Source: Dialister sp. (lineage in GTDB: Bacteria; Bacillota; Negativicutes; Veillonellales; Dialisteraceae). Taken from it: a stretch of DNA of 55,594 bases. The notes under the pieces were generated by a model. The model was given only the letters and a program-made list of their open reading frames with translations. It had not been told where the DNA came from and made no database searches. How positions within the stretch are numbered: the first letter of the stretch is position 1; each line of letters starts with the position of its first letter. Positions 7,908 through 19,900 of this stretch are shown one piece after another. Location of the stretch: contig JAIJLI010000002.1 in assembly GCA_022722495.1 (NCBI GenBank), positions 1-55,594 of the forward strand. The letters run 5' to 3'. The position numbers and the translations under genes were made by a program.

Positions 7908-10900
7908 TTACTTCTTCTCAGCCTTCGCCTTCTGGTTAGCCACAACCACCTTATTGGCTGGCTCCAGCACGGAGAGGATTCGCTTTCTCAGTTCACGGAT
8001 TCTCTTCATATCCTCGGCATTGTAGGCATCCCTGCCATCTTCCAAGAAGCCCTTCTTCAACTCGGAAATTTCCTGCTTGTCAAGGGAGATCTCGTCAATG
8101 GCATCAATGGCAACCTTGTTGGTGTTGTAGTAGCCATCGCTCTGACCAGGAGCCGTGTCAACCAAGAGGTCGTAGGAGGTCTTGAATCCATTAAGCTTGG
8201 TGAAGAGTTGTTTCAGCTTCAAATCCTCGAAATCATCCTTCTGAGTAGCGTGAGCCTTGTATATATCCTCGGCATTCAGCTTGTGAGGTCTGTACTCTTC
8301 CCCACTCTCCTCGGCACGTTCCTTCTTCTTGTCTTCCTCATACTTCTTCACCTTCACATCTTCCTGCTTATACTGCTTGTATTCCTCTGAGCCGTAGAAC
8401 CGCTCCAGCATAGAGTAATCGCCATCCACCTTAGCTTGCTTCTTCAACTTGCTCAGGGTATTGGCTGCTCGGTCGTGATTCTCCTTCATATTCCAGAACT
8501 CATCACCCTGCTTCTTGGTGACTGGTCTATCATCTGGGTTGCTCACGAACTTGCTTACCAATGGTATGTCTGCCATCTTGATTTCCTTCGGGTCGTTGAG
8601 TGACTTGGTGAGGACACCGAGCACCTGACTGCCCATGGTGTAAGCACCACCGAGATAAGAAGACAAGACGTGATCAACCACCGCTGGGTTGTTCAGATTA
8701 TATCTTGGGTCTCCAAAAGCATCTATGGCATTCTGCTGTACATCAGGATAGTCATTTCCGATTGAGTTAACCATCTTCGATACTCGCACCAGCCAATCAG
8801 GAGTGCCCACGTATGCCTTGGTAAAGTTCGGGTCATACTTGTTGTACTCCGTGTCCTTGAATAATGGCTTGCCAGTGAAATCAACATTGAAAGCCAACTC
8901 AAAGACTGGGCGGATAGGGTTCGGCATCAGGCTGACTGCTATGTTGCCATCATATCCAGTTGGATCAAGCGGAAGCATATCCACTACCTGACCGAGCAAG
9001 TCTTCTGCATACTGGCTCCAAGTTTCCTCTGCCAGCTCGCCACCCATCATCTTGGAAGCAATCATATCTCCTATGCCATAGAAGGCACGGAACTCCTGAG
9101 CAAGCGGAATCTTCACATATTCGTTGGTAAACGGAATCCACATAATGGCATTGTTTCGTCTATCCCACTTAGAGAACTGCCAGTACTTATCCTTATCATC
9201 ATCACCGCCCAACAGACTCATCAGAGCAGCGTTAACGATAGGAACCAGCACACCACTCGCCAACCAAGCTGCAGTAACAGCCGTGAACTTGAAAGGATGA
9301 TGTTTGGTAAGCGCACCCAAGGTCTGCAAGCTCTGTACAGCCGGATTGATGAAGAGATAGAGGTTTCTAATCATCTGCCAGCCGTATTCGCCAGTACCCT
9401 TGCGGTTGAAGTTCAAGGTTACATCCTTGGCATCATTCACCGCCTCATCAATGGAGCGACCATACTGGATGGAAGTCATATAGACCGCAAATCGGTTACT
9501 ATCCTCAATCGCTCTATTCAGGAACTCAATACCATCCATAATGGTGTGCCCTACCTTTACTGGGTTCGCCTTCCATCTATCCAAATCCTTCAAGTCATTC
9601 TTGAATTTCTTCTTCAAATCTTCCACGTCAAGCGAAGAGACAAAGCCAGTCTCGCCACCATTCATCATGAAGTCATAGAACATCTGTTCCTTTGCCGTAG
9701 CATTTCCGTTGCTTACCTTCTCTCTCAACTTGCCGTTCTGATAGTCTCTCAGCATAAAACCGAGATTCCAAGAGGTAGCGAGATTCTTTCGGAGGAGATA
9801 ATTGTATCTGCCATCCTCACGAATAGCGGTAGAAGCCAGAGTCATAGTCAGGTCTCGGAAGTAGTTGGAAGGGATAAAGAGAGGAGAAAGACTTGTGTAG
9901 GCAGCAGCCATCTTTCTTCCCAACCAAGCAGCAGCCCTATCCAGTTTGCCGCTCTGAATTTCTCTTACTCGGTGTGCTCTGGTATTGTTCATCGCCTGAG
10001 CCAACTGCGGGTCTCCATTCACATAGATAACATACTCCTCGCCATCCTTCATCACTCTTACCTCATGTTCTCTCTCCTCGCTATGAGTCTGAGGATAGGC
10101 TATGTTCAATCCATCTCTCTGCTGGGTAGCATCGCCAGTCTGAGCCATCTGTTCCATCTTCTGCTCGAAAGCATCAATAGCAGCCTTCACCTGATTACTA
10201 TTCATCTGAGAAGTAATCTGAGGGGTAGCAGGAATCCACTCCTCGTTGCCGTTGGCATCCGTACTCTTCACATACCAAGCCTTGCTCAGTGTCAGCAGGG
10301 AGGTAGGATGATTCTGTGCCAAGAGCATCAGGTGCTGCTTCACCCAGTTCTTGTTGTTCAGCAGGATTCCACTCTCTGCCATATTCTCGATGTATGCGAT
10401 AGGATCATCAGCGATAGAGGTTCGTCCGTGTGCAGTCTTCAAGGTCTGATTGAACGCACCCTTGCCACCACCTATGTAGTCCCATACTTGGTCGGCAGTA
10501 GTGCCATCCCAGCCACGGAGAGGAATATAATGGCTATACATACCCTTCACATACTCGTAGGTATCCTTGCTCATCATTCCAGCCTTGAAGCCATCACGGA
10601 GAATCTTCTTGGTGGCAGCATTCGTAGCATTCCATAGGTCTTGCACCTCAGCTACATGCTTACTTTCAATATCCCTTACCAGTTTGTGGGCAGCTTCCTC
10701 AAAATCTGAGCCACCGAATAACTGAGACAAACCAGAGTAATCATTGACAACACCATTCTCATCGTAGCGGTAGTCCATATAGGATGGAGAGTACTTTCCT
10801 CGGAGGGCATTATCCTTCTGTCTCCAAGTGGTGAAATCTACCCTGCCAAAATCAAAGTCTGCATCATTAGACACACGATCCAAGTCGTTTTTGTATGCCT

Positions 10901-13900
10901 TGTATGCTGCACTTCTCTGATTCACATCTTCATAATCAGCTTCCAAAGACTTCTTGAATGCCATCTGAGCATCACGCTCCAAGCCGTGTTTAGCCATCAT
11001 ATAGACTCGCACGTTGTCGTAGCTATTGCCCAGTACCTTCTTCATCTGATGATAAGCCTTTCTGAGTGGCTGCAGAAACTCGTTGTTGTACTCCTCAAAC
11101 TCGTTCTTTCCCTTGCCGTGACTTCTGTTCTCGGCAGTATAGGCATCCTCAGCCATGTTCAGGCGGTCAACACCCACCTCCTTCATAATAGCTTCCTGAG
11201 CCTTGCGGATAGCCAGCATACTATCTTGGAAGGCGATTCTTTTGAGCACAGAGCCACGCTGCAACTCTCGGTTGAACTCACCAAGGGCAGTATCATCACT
11301 CAAAAGATGCTGCTCGTAGGTTGGAGCAGTCTTCCACAGAGCCATCTGTTTGCGGTACTCATCCACTCTCCTCAGGAAGTCAACAGCACTCTCGCCAGCG
11401 TTGCGTTGTGGGATGGTTGGTCGCTGGGCATCCTTAGGCAGATTATTATCCTTCTTCCACTGGTTCAGGTCATGCTCAAACTGGTCATAGCGCAAGGAGA
11501 ATCGGGTATTACCCACAATATTGGCATTGTTCTCATCGAATATCACATAGTTGTAATCGCCTTCTTTTGCACCGCCATGAATCATGCCAGCAGGGTACTT
11601 GATACCGACAAGACCATTATCCGAAAGAATCTGACTTGCGGCATTATCTCCTACATAAGTACTCAACTTTCTGTAAAGTTCCTCACCAAGGTCAGCATCC
11701 TTAATGTCTCTAACTAGGTCATTGTACCAGATGGTAGCGAGTACATCATCAGGAGTAGCATCCTTCAAATATTCGTTTAAAGCAAGTACATCATCATCTG
11801 CCACATAATTATCAATCACATCCTTAATATCTGATTTCAGTTTCTCAACTCTTCCAGCCACATCTGTTGTGTTAACATAAGTCTTCAATGTATGAGCAAT
11901 GAAATCATTAAGAGGAGTAGCCTTGAAATCATTGAAACCTTGATTATCTGATACTACCTTATAGGCATCTTCTGCCACTTTCTGCTTATCCAAGGAGTCA
12001 GGAATTGTTCCTTCCCAATCCAGATAGTTGCTACCATTATCATCAGGAATTTCCACATCATAACGGTTGGCATTTCCCTGAGTCAGATACTCTTCATCAA
12101 GGGAATCAATCCACTTCAAACCTTCCTTATACTCTGCAAGTCTATTCTTCAAGTTCTGCTCATATTCTGTTCCCTTCTCTCTATCCTTCAAGTTTTCAAG
12201 GGTACGCTGAATATCGTTGGCATCAGCACCTATACGTTTCTTGGCAAACTCCTTGGCACTTGCCACACTACCGCCAGTAGCCACATCGTTCACCATTTCA
12301 CCAAAGACTCTTCTCTTGAAAATATCGCCCTTCACCCCATCAGGGTAGCGCATATTTTTATAGAGGTCTTCCATCTTTCTATTCTTTGCTCTCTGGGCAT
12401 ACTCACGTCCAATCTTGCTAGAGTTGGTAACATACACACCATGCCCGAAGCTCTCACTTCCCTCGCCTTCCAAGGCATGAGACAAATCGAACTTGTCAAA
12501 GCTAGCACCAGTACCGTGATAGGTACGGATGCTAAACTTAGGATCAGAGCCAGTAAGCAGAGGAGCAATAACATGTTCCGTCAACTGGGTAGGGATTCCG
12601 TTGCCGATGATGGTATGGCTCAGATTCTCGGAGAAAGGCATCTTGTAATCATCGCTCACTCCTGATACTCTAGCGAGCACTCTACCCATGGCACGATATA
12701 CCTTGCCGTCAGGCATCACAATCACATCACCGCTTTTTGTCCTGAACGTTGGCAGAAGTTCATCAGCAAAGGCATGAGGAACCTTTCCGTCTGCGTAGGC
12801 ACTACCCATCACATATAATGGCTTGTCAATGTTTCTCCAGTCAATGCCATCAGCCTTCAAGCGAATATCCATCCAAGGAGCCACACCATTCTTCTTCTCT
12901 GTCAGGGTCGGGATAATATCAGCCACAGCTTCATACCATCCACTCTTGTGTTCCATCTTCTTTGGCTTTTCAGGGAGTTTGCCATCACGAACCGCACGGA
13001 CAATCAATCTCTCTCGGTTGGTGTAGCCGCCATAGTCAGCAGCGTTATACACATCTGCATCCCAAGTATAGCCGTTGGCATCAAGCGCATCCGTGATAAT
13101 CTTCATCGCTTCCGAATCCTTATACCCCTTCACATTCTCAATGGTCACCACCTTTGGTTTCACAGCATTGATGAACTTGGCAGTACTAGCAGCAGTCTCC
13201 TTGTCAAGTTCCACCTCTGCATGGTTACTCTTCGCCTGAGAGTAGTTCTTGCAGACTGGGCTGGCATGGAAGTACTCTACCTCGCCATCTATCTGCTTCA
13301 CCAATTCCTTTGGATCAACGTCACGGACATCAGCAGTAACGATGTGCTGCCCGAAGTTGTTGCGATAAACACCGCTTATCTTCTCATCATACTCAACTGC
13401 CACCACAGGGTCGATGATACCCTTCAAGCCTTCCTCAACAAGACCGCCACCGCTAAAGTATGTTCCAGCCTTAATGAGAGTGCCATCCTTCAGGGAGAAC
13501 TTAGGTTCCTCGCCGGCAATCTCTGCCTTGCGATTCTCGCCTAGAGCCTGAGCAATATGAATCATCTTCTTGTTAGCCATCTGCCAGCCGATCGGCATAT
13601 CATCAATGGCAGTCTTGATAGCATCATCCACCTCATCAGGAGTGTTCAGACTCTTCAAGTCCTCAGCCATATCAGCCGCCCCACTCTCCTTTCCGTCAGC
13701 CATATCACGGAGAGAGAAACGGATATCACTCTTGCGAGAATTGAAACGATTTGAAGGAGGAATCACATTGCCCTTATTATCATAAGTAATGAGGTCATTC
13801 AGCTTACGATTATTCTTGGCATTCTTATATCTGTATTCCTTACCATCATCAAAGCCGAACTCGTTAACATCATTGCCATCCCACCATAATTGATTTGCAG

Positions 13901-16900
13901 GAACTTCATCTTCAATGATACGATATTTTCCATCCAACCTATTGTCACCGTGCATTTCAGCATACTTCTTTGAAGGAGTAACCCAGTCACCATTACGCAA
14001 CTTACCTTCCTTTACAGAAGTAGGAACGGCACGATAAACCTTAACCTTAACATCTTTCTCGCCATTCTTAATGGCATCAAGTGCATTCTTTATAACATGA
14101 GCAGACTCCAATCCATAAGCAGTATTGTTCATATATGCTCTTGGATTGTCGAAATAATCATCAGGCTGCAAGTTATAACCTAATGCAATATCTTCCAAGT
14201 TTACATCAGGAGAGTTTTCTATGTCGGCTCTTCTTGCCTCATCAGACTCATATTGAGGATTTGATGGAGCAGCCCACGCTCCCTGACCTTGGTAATCGCT
14301 ACCAACGTCACCGTAACCATTACGTCTGGCTGATTCATCAAGCATTTCCCTTGCCGTTGATTCATCATTATTAGCAATGGCATCCATATAACGCTTATCA
14401 AGTTCATCAGTTGGAATCAGAGAGAGTTCATCCAGATGTTTCTGTCTCTTCTCTTCCTCTTCCTGCGCTCTTTTTCTTGCAGCTTCCATAGCATTACGCT
14501 GCGCCTCTACCTGCTTTCTTCGTTCCTCAATCATAGCGTCAAGGTCACCAAAGTTCTCTTTCAAGGCTTCATTTATAGGTTTGGTGTACTTAATAATATC
14601 CTTAAATGAGGAAATCTTGTCTTCATTTGCCTGCAATAAATATCGTTTGATGTTTGCTCTGGCACGTGCTGCCTCAGCAGTAGAACCTCGTTCAACTGCA
14701 TTCGCATACATAGCAACATCATCCTCATTTACCCCAAACTTTTCAGCAATACTCTTAATCTTCTCATCCTTCAACGAGAACTTTACTTTAGCATAGTCTG
14801 CAAACGGCTTTAGCTTACGATTGCTCGTATCAAGCCACTTGTCGAACTCATCCTTACTTACTCCAGTAATATTTCCAAGACCTTGCCACCCATCGCTATA
14901 GTTGGCGAGATAAGCCTTTTTAGCATCATCCATGGAGTCATAGCCATACATCACCTTATGCTCATCAAACGAGCCATCAGGATTCACTTGGTCAACGACA
15001 AACACATCACCATTCCAATTATCAAGGTCTGCTTTGTCATTGATGAACATATCCAAATGGTCACCATCCTTGCCAAACTTGCCACGGATATATCCATAGG
15101 TATCGTGCATGGTAACTTTCCATTCTTTACCATCTGCATCCTTACCTGAGCGAGTTGAACCCTTTGGATTTTCTATAGTGTAATCGTAGCCACCAAACTT
15201 GATGTGTCCTTTCTTATAGTTACCGCTCTCCTTCTGTGCGTCAGATGGATTGATTTCTGTCTCGTCAATGGCAGACTTCAAACGGAGAGAGAACTTGGTA
15301 TGCTCTATGATTTTCATATCCTCAGGCTTGAAGATAACATAGTTGGTATCACCTTCCTCTGCACCACCAAAGTTACGACCAGCTTTATACTTGATGCCAG
15401 TGTAGCCAAGAGAAGAGAGAAGTTTGCTTGCAGCCTTATCATCATTGAAACTTGCATCATCATTAACACTTCTCATTGAGATAGTCTTATAGAAGTTATC
15501 AAAGGTTCTATCCTTCTTCAAGTCCTTAATATCGTAGCTACGCAAAGAAGGTAGTGCTTTAGCTACCTTATCTATCAGTTCATCGGTTATAGGAGCATCC
15601 CAATCCAGATAGTTGCTGCCATTATCATCAGGTATATCCACCTCATAGAGATTTCCCTTATACTTTTTAACACGGATATTTCTAGGAGCAAGTATGAGTT
15701 CTGCTGCATCAACTTTGTTCTGATAACCACTCCTTATACTACCATAAGTACCTTTAAGAAGGTCTTTAAAATAAGCGTAATCACCTTTTCGCAATATACT
15801 TTTAGCTTCTGAGACACCATATTTTTCAAGATTATACAAGAAATCATCAAGAATATTTGCGTTGTCTATACCTACCTTATCCAACAAAACAGAGCGCAAA
15901 TCATCCTCAGACATTTCCTTACCATTATAGACGTAAGTAGGCTTTTTACGTGTTAACTCTACATAGCTTTTTCCTATCTCTTCCGATGAAGTGACATAGC
16001 CACCCCAACCGAAGGCTTGGGAGCCAGCACCCTCGCCCATGTGGTCGAAGTCAAACTCAGTGAAGTCAGCACCGCTACCATGATACACCTTCAACGAAAA
16101 CTTAGGAGCATCAGCTATCTCCTGATTAATGCTGTTCACCACATCATCAGTAACAATATCGCCCTCCTGAATCTGCTGAGGTTCACGACCAGCGTTCTTC
16201 ACAAGTTCCGCTTGTTCTGCTCTGGTCAAGATACGGTTCACCTTCATCGCACCAGTAATCACCCAAGGGTCAGTCTCATGGTTCGGGTTGGTACGATACA
16301 TATAATAGCCATCAGTAGGCAGATGTTTCAATCCAGCGAGAGAATGCTGATACTTGCCCGATGGATTGATACCCTCTTGGCGAGCTTCCTCCTGATAATC
16401 AACATCAGCAGCATACTCCACCTCAGCGAACACGAAGTTCTTAGGGAAGAGAGTCTTGTTTCCATCAGCATCCTTGCGGTTAAACTGGATAGCGTAAGGC
16501 ACGACACCAAGATGCCAGCCTGGTCTATAGGCTAGCTTACCGCTACCGCCTTGTGTTCCCTTGCCGCCCTGCTTAACCTGAGGTCTGCCAGTTTTGCTTT
16601 CTCCTGCAATAGGAGCCGCATCAGCATCAAGCCATACACCAACTGGAGTAGCAGCACCATCAGGGTTCGCTACCATTGGTGGATAGAGTTTACCATCCTT
16701 TAGCACGAATACCTTGTAGCCGATACCCTTCTTCTTAGGTTCAGGCTTTTGACGGAGAGAGAATGAAACATCTTCGCCAGTCTCAGAGTTTGTCACCTCA
16801 CCATTGGCAGTCTTCACATAGGCTTGTTCTATGGAGCGGATGATATTCTTGGTTACATCGCTATACTCAGTACCAAAGAATGCCAACTTAATCTTCTGCA

Positions 16901-19900
16901 ATATCTCATGGATAGCAGCGAGCAGAGGATGAGACATCTTCATAGCGAGAGTATGAGCCAAGTTAAGGTCACGAATCATTTCACCTACCGCATCAGCAAC
17001 AACCTCCTCAGCATAGTAATCTCTAGCACGTCCAGAGAATCCAGCATCAGAATATCTCTGCATGGTCTCATCTACCGCATTGTCGAAGGCATCAGAGCCA
17101 TAGGTATCGAGCACAAGCTGAGTCAACTCATTGTATGCAGCAGGGTTCAGATTCTTGATTTGGTGGGTCATTTCGTGACCGAAGATAAACTGAGCACCTT
17201 CCGTGATAGAAGAGTCAAGAGTGATGAAGATTGTATGATGAACGTTGCCATCAGCATCCTTGGTTTCCTGAATCCAGCCGTTGCCCAACTTGTCAGAGTA
17301 CTGCCATTGAATGTTAGCACCCATCATCTTAGCCAGTCTCTCGAAAGCCTTGCGAGTCTTCTCGCCCACGATATTGTCAACGACCTTCATATCATCCACC
17401 TTATTCTTCTCTACATCAGCAGCACGCTCGGCAGTTGTCTGCTGTTTGCCATTCTCCTTAGCAGAGAAAGGAAGGTCTTCCTCAGACTTCTGCTCACCGA
17501 ACACCTTATTCTGTTCCTCAACCTTCTTGTCAACAAACTCTTTGAACTCTCTAGCAGTATCGGCATCATAGAACGTTGCACCTTCTGTGATTTCGCTATC
17601 TATATTAGAAGAGTGTTTAAGGTCACGTCCTGCATTGAACTCCTCTTGCAGTTTCCAAAGTTGGTCAAAGTCTTGCACGTTGTCAGGGAAATAAACTACC
17701 TGATTAATATTCTCGCCCTCATCAGGAACAAGAGTGCTAACACCAAAACCATCTTTGCACATCAAAAACAAATCAGCGTAGCTATTTGACTTAGATGTAG
17801 GGTCTATCTCTAAGCCTTGTTCCTTTGCCCATTCTGCAAGTTCTATGACATATTCATTGATAGGTTCACCTTCCTTGTCAAAAGCAGGGAAACCTAACTT
17901 CTCGCCATCTTCCTTAGCTTTCTGCTGTTCAGGAGTGAGAGTATTTATATTATCATTTATATTGTCATTTATCTTCTCATTATCCGTTTCATTAGACAAA
18001 TCATTAGATTTATTATCCGATTCATTATCCAACTTCGCTTCTGACTTCGCCTTCAACTCAGCCTTTTCATCCGACTTCGCCTTCAACTCGGCCTCTGGCT
18101 CAGCCTTGTGCTGCTCAGCATAGGCTGCATTCTCCTGAGCACGTTTCTGCTCTTCAAGTATGTTCTCAGCCTGAGCAATGCGAATATTTTCAACAAAGTT
18201 CCTCGCTTCCGATGCCTTGAAACCGCTATTGAGTACACCGATAAGTGCGTTACGAATATCCTGAGTGTCTAGTGATTCAAGGTTGGATGGACGATTCTCC
18301 CACAAGCTATGAACGAGCGCATCAATAGTAGTTCCCTTGCCATCAGCAGCGAGCAACTGAGTCTTAGCAAAGTCTTCTCTGCTCAATCCAGTCTCTTGCT
18401 TAACGCCCTTGCTTGTCTCTGTACCCTCATAGTTGAGAGAATGAGCACCGAGATTGCTAGCAACATACTCCTCAGCAGTAAGCGGAGTTGTATCAGTCAC
18501 GTCAATGCCAGTACTATCATACAGACGATGAAGGAGAGAACCGATGGTCTCTCTGTAGAGTTGTGATACAGCCTCAGCATCATCCTTCACAGCACTCTTC
18601 AAGCGAGCGAACTTTCTTCTTGCCTTCTCAATGAGTTCCTTTCTACCCTCAGCAGTATCTTCCACCTTGGCAAGTTGTCGCTCATTATAAGCATCACGGA
18701 TAGCGATAGCAGAGTCATAAGCCGCCTGAGCATCAGCAATAGCCTTCTCCTTGGCATCCTTTGCAGCCTTCTGTTCCACGAAAGTCTTACCCTTCACGGT
18801 CATGTTGCTAGCCTTGTCGAGTGCCTTCTTTGCGTCAGACACATATACAGATACGATACTATCTGCATCATCACCAAACTGGGAGTCATACAACTCGGCA
18901 GTCTGTGCAGCAGTCAGCTTCGAGAAGTCAGGATTGCCATCCTCCAGCATAGGAACGATGGTTCCATCTTCAAGGGTAATGGCAGGAGCAGCAGTCTCCT
19001 CAGCAAGAGCAGCAGTCTCTCCATCTATTGTCGGAGTCTCCACCTCTATCTCACCTCTATTCTCTCCACTATTATCCTCTATCATTGAGGATTCAGGCAT
19101 AGCTTGTTTGTATTCGTCAAGCGACATAGAAGAGATAGTTGCCACATCTTCTTTGTTCACAGCATGAGGAACGAGAGTGCCATCACTCTTCAACTCAACT
19201 ACCTTAGCCTTGGCACCAGCATCACGAATGAGGAACAATCTAGAGTCAGGATATTTGGTATTACCATCCTTGTCGAGCACATCAACGAGCACCACGTTAC
19301 CATTATCATTGAGAATCTGATTGAAGTCAAACGAAGGTTGAGTCTGCTCAGTCTCCTGATTCTGCTGTTCAGCACGTTCTTTCTCCATCTGCTCACGCTC
19401 AGCCTTTGCAGCTTCCAATCTCTTCTGGTCTTCCAAGTCTTTCATCTGCTGCAAGTCTGCAAGCGAATAAGGATTCTCCACCACGTTACCATCTATAGAG
19501 ATAGCAGCAGTACCATCACCATAGTCAGCCAACACCTCATAGGTATGTTCAGTACCATCAGTATCAGTCACATTGAACTGGGAGCCAACTTCAACGGTTC
19601 CATCAATGATGCCAGCCACTTCCTTGATAGCATTCTCTTTAGCATCAGATACCGCCTGAGCCTTCACATCATCAGCAGGGAGTTCTTCACCCAGTTCAGC
19701 GAACATCAACGCATCAGCATGTTCAACGCTATTGGTTGTCGGGTCATAATAGAGAATCATATCATCGCTATTGCTTACATCAATGGAGCCATCATCATGG
19801 GTAGCAATATTGCCACTGATAATATACACTCCATAGTCTTCCAAGCCGCCTGATGCTTTGATAGTAGCGTTACGGACAGAGCCACGACTCTGGTCTGTAT

